A stretch of DNA of 20,890 bases from Paenibacillus sp. JCM 18996 (GCA_001313085.1 BBFE01000062.1:1-20890), one strand, 5' to 3'. Shown: positions 8,539-17,711, counted from the first letter of the stretch. The notes: a model not told the origin generated them from the sequence alone. Numbers and translations are program-made.

Positions 8539-10003
8539 AGTCAGAGAGTAAGCTATGGACAGGACGTTTCTATAACGAAGGCAATAACAGCCATGACGGC
8601 ATTATGGATAAACTGCAGGAAGAGTGCGGAGTATTCGGGGTGTACGGTCATCCGGATGCGTCCTCCCTCTGTTACTACGGCCTGCATGCGCTGCAGCACC
8701 GCGGGCAGGAGAGCGCGGGCATATGTACGGCGGATGCGGAGTATTTTGATTATCACCGCGGCATGGGCTGGTGAAGGAAGTGTTCAACAACGACAACCTT
8801 TCGTCCTTGCGCGGCAGTACCGCAATCTCCCATGTGCGCTATTCCACCGCCGGAGAGAGCAAGCTGGCTAACGCCCAGCCGCTCATCTTCAAGTACCGGG
8901 AAGGCGATCTGGCGATTGCAACGAACGGGAACCTGGTGAACGCGCCCGCTATCAGGCGCCGTCTGGAAAAGATGGGCTCGATCTTCCAGACTACAAGCGA
9001 TACGGAAGTGCTGGCTCACCTGATCGCCCGCTCGGAGCACGACGATATTGTCGAAGCGGTGAAGGACGCGCTGGGTCAAATCGTCGGAGGTTTTGCGTTC
9101 TTGATCCTGACGAACGATAAGCTGATTGCGGCGCTGGACCCGAACGGGCTGCGCCCGTTTGTGATGGGCAGGCTGGGCGACGCCTATCTGTTCGCTTCCG
9201 AGTCGTGCGCGTTCGACGCGGTGGGAGGCGAGTACGTCCGCGACGTGGCACCGGGCGAGCTGCTTGTGCTTGACGCGAACGGGCTGAAGGAAGACCGGTT
9301 CGCAGAGAAGCGCCAGAACTCGATCTGCGCGATGGAGTTTATTTACTTCGCGCGGCCGGACAGCGACATCGACACGATCAACGTCCACTCCGCGCGCAAG
9401 CGGATGGGGATGCAGCTGGCGAAGGAAGCGTTCGTGGACGCGGATCTGGTGACCGGCGTGCCGGATTCGAGCATATCGGCCGCCATCGGTTTTGCCGAGC
9501 AGACCGGGATCCCTTACGAGCTTGGGCTGATCAAGAACCGCTACACCGGGCGCACCTTCATCCTGCCGAACCAGGAGCTGCGCGAACAGGGCGTCAAAAT
9601 GAAGCTCAGCGCGGTGCGCAAGGTCGTGGAAGGCAAGCGCGTCGTCATGATCGACGACTCGATCGTGCGCGGCACGACTTCCCTGCGGATCGTAAATTTG
9701 CTGCGGGAAGCGGGAGCGACGGAAGTGCATGTACGCATCTCCTCGCCGCCGTTCCAGAATCCTTGCTTCTACGGCATCGATACGCCGGACCGCAAGGAAC
9801 TGATCGCCGCGCAGAAGTCGGTTGAAGAGATCCGCCAGGCGATCAATGCGGACAGCCTTCATTTTCTGACCAAGGAAGGGCTGCTGGAAGCGATTGGCAG
9901 AACCTCTGTGGAATTTAACCGCGGGCACTGTATGGGATGTTTCGACAACCGGTATCCGACGGAGATCGGGGAAGACGCCAAGATCGGCTGCGGCTGCGAT
10001 TGA
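8523..10003 (+). CDS. purF: Amidophosphoribosyltransferase PurF
   Basis: PurF makes phosphoribosylamine from PRPP and glutamine, the committed step of the pathway. An N-terminal Ntn-hydrolase domain starts at the Cys of EECGVFG (residue 35), so a 34-residue propeptide must be cleaved if ATG 8523 is the start. The second domain carries the PRPP loop [14 protein letters not shown] (9643-9684). Cysteines in [15 protein letters not shown] and GHCMGCFDN match the four [4Fe-4S] ligands of B. subtilis PurF. The corrected length is 493 aa. One break: a C missing near 8771 (expected [11 protein letters not shown]). GGAAGG lies 10 nt before the ATG, inside purL. End-product inhibition by purine nucleotides is known for the family. 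Confidence 0.96.
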
Positions 10004-10091
10004 TTGGGCCGGCCTTCGGCCCTGCGGGCCTGCCGACCGCGACGACGATCGGATGAAATAAAAAAAAGTAAAGACAAGGGAGCTGGATAGC
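10004..10091 (+). other. purF-purM spacer with a GC-rich hairpin
   Basis: Just after the purF stop, GGGCCG (10006-10011) pairs with CGGCCC (10017-10022). No T tract follows, so it is not a normal terminator. It could slow 3' exonucleases or modulate readthrough. The purM ribosome binding site GGGAG is at 10078-10082. Confidence 0.4.
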
Positions 10092-11135
10092 GTGTCTGAT
10101 GCATACAAACAGGCTGGAGTCGATATTGCTGCGGGCAACGAAGCGGTAGAGCGGATGAAGAAGCACGTCAAGAAAACGTTCCGCCCGGAAGTGATGACCG
10201 AATTAGGCGGATTCGGCGCTTTGTTCGGCCTGAACAAGGATAAGTACGAGGAGCCGATTCTCGTGTCGGGCACCGATGGCGTGGGGACGAAGCTGAAGCT
10301 GGCTTTTGCCATGGATAAGCATGATACGATCGGGATCGACGCGGTGGCGATGTGCGTCAACGATGTGGTCGTGCAGGGAGCGGAGCCTTTATTCTTCCTG
10401 GACTATCTGGCGTGCGACAAGGTTATTCCAGAGAAGATCGAGGGCATCGTCAAAGGCATCGCGGACGGCTGTCTGCAAGCGGGCTGTTCACTGATCGGCG
10501 GGGAAACGGCGGAAATGCCGGGCATGTACTCAGAAGGTGAGTATGACATTGCAGGCTTCACCGTAGGCATTGTAGACCGCAAAAAAGATGATCGACAGCT
10601 CCGTCATCCGCCCCGGCGACGCGGTGCTCGGACTCGCGTCCAGCGGCGTGCACAGCAACGGCTTCTCTCTCGTGCGCAAGCTGCTGCTCGAAACGAAAGG
10701 CTACAGTCTCCAGCAGGAAATCGATGAACTCGGCGGCAAGCTGGGCGATGTTCTGCTGGAGCCGACCCGCATCTATGTGAAGCAGGTGCTGGCGATGATG
10801 GAAAAAAAGTGAAGCTCAAGGGCTTGGTGCATATTACAGGCGGAGGCTTTATCGAAAATATTCCGCGCGTCCTTCCGGACGGCGTGAATGTGGACATCGA
10901 GTACGGTTCGTGGCCGATCCTCCCGGTGTTTAAGCTCCTGCAGGAAGCGGGCGGCATCTCCAATAACGATATGTTCCGCACGTTCAATATGGGTATAGGG
11001 ATGGTCGTTATCGTGGCGGAGGAGCAGGCGGAAGAAGCTGCAGCGATTGCCGAGAAGCTGGGCGAGAAGGTCTACCGCATAGGCAGCGTTACGGAAGGCA
11101 GCCGTGCTGTAACCTTTACGGGAGCTGACGTGTAA
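10092..11135 (+). CDS. purM: Phosphoribosylformylglycinamidine cyclo-ligase (AIR synthetase) PurM
   Basis: PurM closes the imidazole ring, converting FGAM to AIR with ATP. It has the same AIRS fold as PurL. The start is GTG 10092, with GGGAG 9 nt upstream; the protein opens with [18 protein letters not shown], the normal PurM N terminus. Motifs: [14 protein letters not shown] (glycine-rich phosphate site, near residue 58), [26 protein letters not shown] and [13 protein letters not shown]. The corrected length is 346 aa. Two breaks: A6 at 10581-10586 (+1; expected DRKKMIDSS) and A7 at 10802-10808 (+2; expected MMEKVKLKG). Its TAA shares one base with the purN ATG (TAATG). Confidence 0.96.
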
Positions 11136-11752
11136 TGCAGCCGTTCCGTATCGCAGTGTTCGCGTCAGGCAGCGGCTCCAACTTCCAGGCGATCGTGGAC
11201 GCGCCGCGGCGGGACGGCTCGATGCGAGCATCGAGCTGCTGGTTTGCGACCGGCCGCAGGCCAAGGTCGTTGAGCGGGCCGAGAAGGCGGGGATTCCCGC
11301 CTTTGTTTTTTTCGGCCGAAGAATTACGCATCGCGCGAGCAGTACGAAGAGATCATCCTGGATCGGCTGCGGGAGCTGAAGATCGATCTGGTTGTCATGG
11401 CGGGCTATATGCGTATTATCACTTCCACGCTCGTGGAGCCTTTTTTACGGCAAGCTCATCAATATCCATCCGTCGCTTCTGCCGGCTTTTCCGGGGATTC
11501 GGGCGATAGAGCAAGCTTGGGAGTATGGAGTGAAGCTGACGGGGGGTTACCGTTCATTATGTCGACGGCGGTCTGGACAGCGGGCCGATCATTGCGCAGC
11601 GCAGCTTCGAGATCTTTGAGAGGGATAATCTGGAGGATCTGGAACATCGTGTTCATCGTGTGGAGCACGAGCTGCTGCCGCAGGTAATCCAATGGATTCG
11701 TGAAGGCAGGGTACTTTTGGACGGACGGGTTGTAAGGGTCAGGGATGAGTAA
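11135..11752 (+). CDS. purN: Glycinamide ribonucleotide transformylase PurN
   Basis: PurN transfers a formyl group from 10-formyl-THF to GAR, giving FGAR. Motifs: [12 protein letters not shown] (phosphate site), [10 protein letters not shown], the catalytic Asn-His region [13 protein letters not shown], and the catalytic Asp in [13 protein letters not shown]. The corrected length is 204 aa. Four breaks: a G missing near 11200 (expected [15 protein letters not shown]), T7 at 11306-11312 (+2), T6 at 11441-11446 (+1; expected [12 protein letters not shown]), and G6 at 11541-11546 (+1; expected [12 protein letters not shown]). The G6 case is the only clear G-run expansion in the window. Confidence 0.95.
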
Positions 11753-11809
11753 TCGCGCATTAATATTTTAGAATACAAATTACTTTGAAAAAACGCAGGG
11801 GGTAGAACC

Positions 11810-13356
11810 GTGGCCATCAAAAGGGCATTGATCAGTGTATCGGATAAAAAACGGATTGGTGGATTTTGCGCGCGGCTTGGCTGAGCAGGGGGTTGAGCTG
11901 ATTTCCACAGGAGGAACCAAAACTTTGCTGGAGAAAAAACGGCGTTCCTGTGATGGGTATCTCGGAAGTGACCGGGTTTCCCGAAATTATGGACGGACGG
12001 GTCAAAACCCTGCATCCCGCGGTGCACAGCGGCTTGTTGGCGGTTCGCGACAATGAGGAGCATCAGCGGCAGATGAAGGAGCTTGGGCTAGATTACATCG
12101 ACCTTGTGGTGGTGAATCTGTATCCTTTTGCCCAGACGATTGTGAAGCCTGACGTTTCCTACGAGGAAGCCATCGAAAATATCGATATCGGCGGCCCGAC
12201 GATGCTCCGTTCTGCGGCGAAGAACCACGCTTTCGTGACGGTGGTGGTCGATTCCGCGGATTACGCGGGCGTTCTGAAAGAAGTGAAGGCAAGCGGAGAC
12301 ACGGTCCTGGAGACCCGCAGACGCCTTGCGGCCAAAGTATTCCGCCACACTGCGGCTTACGACGCGCTGATCTCCGACTATTTGACGAAGCAGGTCGGCG
12401 AGCGGTGGCCTGAAAGCTACACGGTAACTTACGAAAAGGTGCAAGACCTGCGCTACGGGGAAAATCCCCATCAGAAGGCCGCATTCTACCGCAAGCCTTT
12501 GGCGGGAGCCGGCAGCATCCCTACAGCGGAGCAGCTGCACGGAAAAGAGCTTTCCTACAACAACATCAATGACGCCAACACGGCCCTGCAAATTGTAAAA
12601 GAGTTCAACGAACCGGCTGTCGTGGCCGTTAAGCATATGAATCCATGCGGAGTAGGGATCGGGACGACGATTCTTGAAGCCTGCCAAAAAAGCGTACAAT
12701 GCGGATCCGGTGTCGATCTTTGGAGGCATCATTGCGGCTAACCGTACGGTGGACAAGGAGACAGCGATCCTGCTCAACGAAATCTTCCTTGAGATTGTGC
12801 TGGCCCCGGATTTTACGGAGGAAGCAAAAGAGATTCTGACCAGGAAAAAGAATATCCGGCTGTTGAAAGTGGCTGTGTCAGGCGGGGCCAAGACAGCGCA
12901 GCCCGTGCTGACCACCGTCGAAGGCGGTGCACTGGTACAGGAAAGCGATGTTTACTCGCTCACGGAAGCGGATTTGAAGGTAGTAAGCGAACGCCGGCCG
13001 ACGGAAGAGGAGTTGAAGCAGCTGCTTTTTTGCGTGGAAGGTCGTTAAGCATGTGAAGTCGAACGCCATTTTGCTGGCCGCAGACGATATGACCGTAGGA
13101 GTCGGAGCGGGGCAGATGAACCGCGTAGGCGCGGCTAAAATAGCCATCGAGCAGGCGGGGGACAAGGCGAAAGGCGCGGTGCTGGCGTCAGACGCATTTT
13201 TTCCCGATGGGCGATACTTTGGAGCTGGCAGCCAAAGCTGGAATTACCGCGGTGATTCAACCTGGCGGCTCCATCAAGGATGAAGAATCGATCAAAGCGG
13301 CTGACGAGAACGGGATTGCAATGATTATGACGGGCGTGCGGCATTTTAAACACTAA
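11810..13356 (+). CDS. purH: Bifunctional AICAR transformylase / IMP cyclohydrolase PurH
   Basis: PurH carries out the last two steps: AICAR to FAICAR with 10-formyl-THF, then ring closure to IMP. The start is GTG 11810, after GCAGGGGG; the N terminus [19 protein letters not shown] is typical. The MGS-like cyclohydrolase domain comes first ([26 protein letters not shown]). The transformylase domain follows, with [14 protein letters not shown], the catalytic Lys-His in [26 protein letters not shown], and the C terminus [10 protein letters not shown]. The corrected length is 513 aa. Five +1 breaks: A6 at 11846, A6 at 11934, A6 at 12686, T6 at 13026 and T6 at 13197. Confidence 0.96.
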
Positions 13357-13434
13357 GATACTGCTTAACAGAGCCTCGTGCGTGCAGTTCCCCGTGTAAT
13401 TGGAAAAGGTGAAGTTTCGTTTAGGAGGGTATCC

Positions 13435-14696
13435 ATGCGTATTCTGGTTATTGGCCGTGGAGGCAGGGAACATGCGATCATCTGGCATTGAAAAAAGAGC
13501 CCCAAAGCAGCGGAAATTTTCTGCGCGCCGGCAACGGGGGAATCGCGCAGCTCGCGCAATGTGTACCGATTGAGGAAAAGCAGTTCGAAGAGCTGGCGCG
13601 TTTTGCAAAATCGAAAGTAATTGATTTGGTGGTTGTTGGCCCGGATGACCCTCTTTCGGAGGGGATTGTCGACCATTTGGAGGGCCACGGCTTGAACGTG
13701 TTCGGCCCGCGTGCGAATGCGGCAATCATAGAGGGCAGCAAAGTATTTACAAAGGACCTGCTGAGAAAATACAGTATCCCGACCGCAGCCTACGAGTCTT
13801 TCAGTGAATATGAGCCGGCACTCGCTTACTTGCACCGGCAGCAGGTTCCTGTCGTCGTGAAGGCGGACGGGCTTGCCGCAGGCAAAGGCGTCGTTGTAGC
13901 CCGCACTATGGAAGAGGCGGAGAAGGCGCTGCGCGGCATCATGGTGGATAAAGTTTTCGGAGATTCCGGCGACCGGGTTGTCATCGAGGAATTCCTTCAG
14001 GGCCAGGAGATGTCGATTTTGTCGTTCGTAGACGGCAATACTGTCCGCCCCATGGTGCCGGCGCAGGACCATAAGCCGGTGTTCGACAACGACGAAGGCC
14101 CGAACACAGGCGGCATGGGCACCTACTCTCCGGTGCCTCACATACCGCAGGCTGTCGTGGATGAAGCGATTGAGACTATCATCAAGCCAACCGCGGAAGC
14201 CATGGTGAAGGAAGGCCGTCCCTTCAAGGGCGTGTTGTTCGCCGGTTTGATGATTACGGCACAGGGACCGAAAACGATTGAGTTTAACGCCCGTTTCGGC
14301 GATCCGGAAACTCAAGTGGTGCTGCCGCGGCTGCAATCGGACCTGCTGGACATTTTTTTTGTCGGTAGTACACGGGGGTCTGGATCAGGTGGATATCGAA
14401 TGGAGCGAGCAAGCAGCGGTATGCGTTATCGCCGCTTCCGGCGGCTACCCGGGCTCCTATGCCAAGGGGCTGCCGATTGAGGCCTGGACGCTGTCCGGCG
14501 CTCAACCGTGTTCCATGCCGGTACGGCTATGTCCCCCGACGGCCGGATTGTAACGAACGGCGGCCGCGTGATCGGTGTCACCGCCCTCGGCAAGGACATT
14601 GCCGAAGCGCGAGCTAAAGCGTACGAAGATATTGAGCGCATCCGCTTTGAGGGCAAGCATTATCGTACGGATATAGCGAAGAAAGCTTTGGTGTAA
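13435..14696 (+). CDS. purD: Phosphoribosylamine-glycine ligase (GAR synthetase) PurD
   Basis: PurD is an ATP-grasp ligase that joins glycine to phosphoribosylamine, the second pathway step. AGGAGGG lies 5 nt before the ATG. Motifs: MRILVIGRGGREHAI, VVVGPDDPLSEGI, VVVKADGLAAGKGVVVA (ATP-grasp), DHKPVFDNDEGPNTGGMGTY, and NARFGDPETQVVLPRL (metal ligands). The corrected length is 420 aa. Five breaks: a G missing near 13486, A6 at 13491-13496 (+1), a C missing near 13526 (expected CAPGNGGIAQ), T8 at 14353-14360 (+1; expected DIFLSVVHGG), and a G missing near 14482 (expected IEGLDAV). It is the last gene of the operon. Confidence 0.96.
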
Positions 14697-14710
14697 GTGA
14701 GCAGTTCAGC

Positions 14711-14740
14711 TAACGGAATTTTCTTCCGTTATTCTCAAAT
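14711..14740 (+). terminator. Probable pur operon terminator
   Basis: TAACGGAA (14711-14718) and TTCCGTTA (14724-14731) form a perfect 8-bp stem around TTTTC, 14 bp after the purD stop. The following tract (TTCTCAAATTTG) is only partly T-rich, so termination may be incomplete. The nearly symmetric arrangement could also act on the minus strand. Confidence 0.6.
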
Positions 14741-14797
14741 TTGACTCGCGCCAATAAATATACGGTTCGGCCCCTTAATTCTGGAGAGTTAGTGGTA

Positions 14798-15189
14798 CTA
14801 TCCTTTGCGTCGCTGGGGTTGGAGGATGCCAAGTTCCTTACACAGACGGTAGGCTTTCTTATCGTTTATGATCAGATCATGCTCTCTGCGCAGACATTCT
14901 GCCAACAAACGGTATCCGTAAATATGTTCCTCACCCGACACCAACTCCATCAGCCAGTCTTTGACTTGCGCGTCGCTTATGATCCGACCCGCTCGGGTCA
15001 GGGAGTGCGCGCTTACAGGACGTCCGCGGCGGCTTTCCGCTAGAGACTTCGACGGGCGGGAGGGATGGATTCGGGCATAGTAAGTGGAGGAGGCCACACC
15101 GCCAAACGCAGTACCATGACTACTGGATGTCCCTGCTCGATGAACACTTTGTACCATACTTCTTCGAATACTTTATTTCGCTTCATCAT
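14798..15189 (-). pseudogene. IS3-family transposase OrfB, N-terminal remnant
   Basis: Only the N-terminal HTH-like region of an IS3-family OrfB remains. It starts at ATGATG (15189-15184) after GGGAGG at 15203-15198. It reads MKRNKVFEEVWYKVFIEQGH, then VLRLAGVASSTYYARIH, EEHIYGYRLLAECLRREHDL and KKAYRLCKELGILQPQRRKG, where a stop follows. The DDE (rve) integrase domain that should follow is absent, so it cannot be active. One extra break, a missing G in the GVASSTYY region (about 15099), looks like the general error pattern. The loss of the C-terminal two thirds, however, looks like a real deletion. Confidence 0.8.
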
Positions 15190-15202
15190 GTAGATCGCCT
15201 CC

Positions 15203-15514
15203 CTATGAAAAGTGTACCTTATTTCCCTTGGTATTCTCCAATCCAATTAGGGGCTTAAGAGCTATGGCTGCGAGTATTGGCCTGGTTGCTCTTAAGCCCC
15301 GCAGGGGCGGAAGTCGGAAATCGTTATAGCCTATATCCTCTATAGTATCCCATAGAGCAATTTGCTCAGGCACATTCTCTTGCTGTTTCCCCATCTTCTC
15401 CTGGATCTCAATGAACTCTATAAAAAAAATGTGTCCGCTTTTATTCACTACGATAGCCGTTGCGCCACGTCCCTTTAACCATTTTATGGGATTATAGCAG
15501 ATGCTTTGAACCAC
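15203..15514 (-). CDS. Unrecognised ORF upstream of the IS3 orfB remnant
   Basis: I do not recognise this protein. Read from GTG 15514 it has 103 codons. The better-supported part may begin at ATG 15394, which follows GGAG very closely and gives 63 aa starting MGKQQENVPEQIALWDTIED. The composition looks protein-like: an acidic, amphipathic middle, then GYNDFRLPPLRGLRATRPI and ALKPLIGLENTKG. It does not look like a classical IS3 OrfA, as no HTH pattern is evident. It occupies the OrfA position, its stop overlaps the orfB ribosome binding site, and it contains the 13-bp inverted repeat at 15250-15300. An extended -10 lies inside the GTG-started version, which favours the shorter start. Confidence 0.4.
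   Translation of the reverse strand: MVQSICYNPIKWLKGRGATAIVVNKSGHIFFIEFIEIQEKMGKQQENVPEQIALWDTIEDIGYNDFRLPPLRGLRATRPILAAIALKPLIGLENTKGNKVHFS
15250..15300. repeat. 13-bp perfect inverted repeat
   Basis: GGGGCTTAAGAGC (15250-15262) is repeated in reverse complement at 15288-15300, separated by 25 bp. It lies within the unrecognised ORF. There is no T tract on either side, so it is not an obvious terminator. Confidence 0.85.
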
Positions 15515-15558
15515 ACCTCATTCCAAAACACCTCATTCCAAAACACCTCATTCCAAAA
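15514..15558. repeat. Three tandem copies of a 15-bp unit
   Basis: CACCTCATTCCAAAA is present three times without mismatch at 15514-15528, 15529-15543 and 15544-15558. It lies just upstream of the -10-like element in the IS leader, on the minus-strand side. Being head to tail and without spacers, it is not a CRISPR array. Confidence 0.95.
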
Positions 15559-15726
15559 CTCAAGGCTCATTTGAATTCAGCGCCGGCTGCAGGCTAAAAA
15601 AACATGGAAGCTGCTTTGCATTTTGCTTCATTTTTTGGAGAACGGGGTTAAAGGGACTGTACAGAAGGAATTCTCTCGAAAGCTGTGCCGCAAGCGTCAA
15701 TCTCTAATTCGGAACGGAGGGAAATC

Positions 15727-16258
15727 ATGAAAAAAATTCGTACTTTCACTTGTCATGGCCCTGTGCGTATCCTTGAATATGACCACGGTTTTTTGCTAAT
15801 CAAACATCGCTGCAAAACACGCCGGTTCAAAACCCAGAACTGCAGGCCCAAGCACAGAGCTCCCAGGAAACAGCAGCATATTCCTCAGGTAAAGGGAGCT
15901 ACAAAGCACCAAGCGGAAGCACCACAGATGGAAATCGGACGGGACCGGCTCCCGGATATAGAACAGGTCCAAGAGCTCCTTCCACGGACGTAACCCGTCC
16001 ACGATACCCGTCAGTGAATCAGCCTGTACCGCAGCCTGCACCGAAGCATGGATGGGGAAGCTTTTTTTCGGAGGAATGGCGGCCGGAGCGTTTCTCGGGC
16101 ATATTTTACATCCTTTTGGCGGAATGGGCTATGGCACCGGTTATACTGACGGGTACGCCGGGTCAGGCGGATTTTCAATTCTAGGTCTTATTTTCTGGGG
16201 AGTCATCCTGTTTATTGCCTATAAATTATTCCGCAGATTCTGGGGGGGAAATAAATGA
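15727..16258 (+). CDS. Secreted/membrane protein with signal peptide, proline-rich linker and glycine-rich TM end
   Basis: The function is unknown. After correction it is about 175 aa, beginning MKKFVLSLVMALCVSLN with likely cleavage after TTVFA-NQ. Next comes a long low-complexity, Gln/Ser/Pro-rich linker (QAQAQSSQETAAYSSGKGS, RTGPRAPSTDVTRPRYP), then GWGSFFGGMAAGAFLGHILH and GGMGYGTGYTDGYAG. A final membrane helix (FSILGLIFWGVILFIAYKLF) precedes RRFWGGNK. The layout resembles the N-terminal part of bacterial Tim44-like proteins, but the Tim44 domain is absent. GGAGGG sits 5 nt before the ATG. Breaks: A7 at 15730 (+1), T6 at 15789 (+1) and T7 at 16062 (+2). Its TGA overlaps the next ATG (ATGA). 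Confidence 0.75.
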
Positions 16259-16561
16259 AAATTTTATTTAATGAACAAGACCTTACAAATGCAGTATGTG
16301 TTTTTTGCTTCCCAGCGGTATAACGAGAACATGCACGATCTGCAGGGGGAACTGTTTTTTTGAAGAAGGCAGGGGAATTTGGGCGGAAGTGAGCGGTCGG
16401 AACGGACGAAAAAAATACAGCTGTCGGAACAGGACATCATCGACGGTGCGGCTATTTACCTTGACCAGTATCATAATTTTGACCCGGGCACGCTGTCAAT
16501 CGAGCTGCTGTTTGAAGAGAAACAAGGGATCTCCGCTGTCATTGAAGCTCGTTTGAGCTAA
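16255..16561 (+). CDS. DUF2653 (YxcD-like) family protein
   Basis: A small cytosolic protein of unknown function. The corrected 100-aa sequence opens MKILFNEQDLTNAVCVFASQ and continues with VSGRNGRKIQLSEQDIIDGA, then YLDQYHNFDPGTLSIELLFE and GISAVIEARLS. The N-terminal E-Q-x-L-x-N-A-V-C-V motif and overall length match B. subtilis YxcD. The start codon overlaps the stop of the preceding membrane-protein gene, so the two are probably translationally coupled. Breaks: T6 at 16301 (+1), T7 at 16355 (+1) and A7 at 16409 (+2). Confidence 0.75.
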
Positions 16562-16648
16562 AACTATAGCATGCTTTTAATCGACGCTACCTTTATTTCC
16601 AGATACATCCTGGAAATATTCACCAACTAAAAAAGCAAGTAGAAAGCT
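16562..16648. terminator. Convergent intergenic hairpin, possible bidirectional terminator
   Basis: ATTTCCAG (16595-16602) and CTGGAAAT (16610-16617) form a perfect 8-bp stem around a 7-nt loop. It lies between the converging DUF2653 gene and the phosphotransferase gene. T/A-rich flanks exist on both sides, but there is no strong uninterrupted T tract. Confidence 0.45.
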
Positions 16649-17606
16649 TTAATATCCCAGCAGATTCCGCAGAATAGCTGAAGCTTCTTCTCTCTGCAGG
16701 AGAAGAGAGTCCCTCTCAAAGCGGCCGTGCCGCAGATCGCCGTCGATTAACAGTAGAATCCAAGCGGTATAGATCGCGGAAAAAAATATGATAATCCCTT
16801 TCAAAGTCACCATCTACGGGCCGGTTCAGTTTTTTTTGCGTTCGTCTATATACGCGGTTAAAATCCTGCAGCGGGCATCGATATCGAGAACCTTCCTGCG
16901 GTAAACCGGACTGGTGATGTCGATCAAATTAAACAAGTCCCAGAATACGCTGTTCCTCTGGATGTATTCCCAATCAAATACGATAAGCTGCTGTTCTTTG
17001 AATGAAATATTTAAAGGATTTAGGTCCCCGTGACAGATTACGTTTTGTCCAGCGATGCGGTCAGGGTCTTCTTGCAGCATGCCATTAAGGAGCCGGTCTA
17101 TAAGATGAGTGTCCAGATGCAAATCCAGAAGTACAGACCTCAGCTCACTTTGCCGTGATGCCAGCTCCAGATGGACAGGCTGTAATTTGGGGGTGTGCCC
17201 CTCATATAGATCCGGCACTAATGCTGCGGGCAATAAATGCCACTGGGGCATCAAAGAAGCGACCCGACACAGGAAATCGGCTTCAAACGAATGGGTCAGA
17301 TTGCCTAAATCCTCGAACAGCAGCCAATAGGACTCAGGATCTGTAGTATTGGAAACGCTTAACAGTTCAGGGAACCTAAGCGTCGACAGCCGCGCCAAAA
17401 TCGACTCATACACCCACGCTTCTCTTCCTATATTTTCGTAATTAGTCAAATATTTGACGATCGCTATTTCCGGTTTTCCGTTTCTAAGAATGGAGATTCT
17501 TTCCACGGGTTTCCCGTTTCGGCCCAGATAGAGGGTTTCCGGATCACACGCCATTTTTTTCTATAATCTCTCCCGATCTGGATATGCCAAAAGGTTCATA
17601 CAGCAC
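16649..17606 (-). CDS. Phosphotransferase, aminoglycoside/choline kinase-like (APH fold)
   Basis: A kinase-like small-molecule phosphotransferase; the substrate is unknown. The catalytic loop is VICHGDLNPLNISF (Brenner-type HGDxNxxN), followed by the metal-binding segment LIVFDWEYIQR in place of the usual IDWE. LLFEDLGN is the hinge-like motif. The corrected length is about 317 aa. Without correction the gene stops at 16826. Shortening A8 at 16831-16838 by two and the run at 16781-16787 by one extends it with VDGDFERDYHIFSAIYTAWI and QREEASAILRNLLGY to TAA 16651-16649. The start is probably GTG 17606, with GGGAGG 9 nt upstream, rejoined through the A7 run near 17554. The alternative is ATG 17554. 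A role in antibiotic resistance is not implied. Confidence 0.8.
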
Positions 17607-17711
17607 CGCCCCGATCCTCCCATCTCATTGCAACCGCATTCAACTTTGATGATAAAAAAAGTTTACCACACAGTATGCAAGAGTGGAAGGCAGCCACATC
17701 AAGGCTCATCG

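Larger units (their letters stand above)
14798..15663 (-). mobile_element. Truncated IS3-family (IS150-like) element
   Basis: The element reads on the minus strand. A candidate left end is TGTACAGTCCC, beginning at 15663 and going down. Its TGTAC-type terminus resembles those of the IS150 group. Then come the 15-bp tandem repeats, an extended -10 (TGCTATAAT, 15499-15491), an unrecognised ORF and the orfB fragment. No matching right end was found near 14740-14800, which agrees with a 3' deletion. The left boundary is inference. Confidence 0.5.

Noticed and set aside
10006..10022. Terminator between purF and purM
   Set aside because: There is a stable stem but no T tract directly after it, and the operon must continue through it for purM, N, H and D.
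8753..10360. A 535-codon open frame on the minus strand opposite purF and the start of purM
   Set aside because: It lies antisense to clearly real genes with intact motifs. Its product is Arg/His/Gln-rich without recognisable domains, as expected from the complement of GC-rich coding sequence.
1189..14696. Programmed ribosomal frameshifting in the pur genes
   Set aside because: Breaks occur in every gene, at different phases, with +1, +2 and -1 corrections and no slippery heptamer plus stimulatory structure. The pur enzymes are not known to use recoding.
1189..14696. Genuine decay of the purine operon (auxotroph or endosymbiont)
   Set aside because: All active-site motifs and lengths are intact after correction, regulation is preserved, and unrelated genes have the same type of break at the same kind of site.
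15514..15558. CRISPR-like array
   Set aside because: The three 15-bp units abut with no spacers and there are no cas genes.
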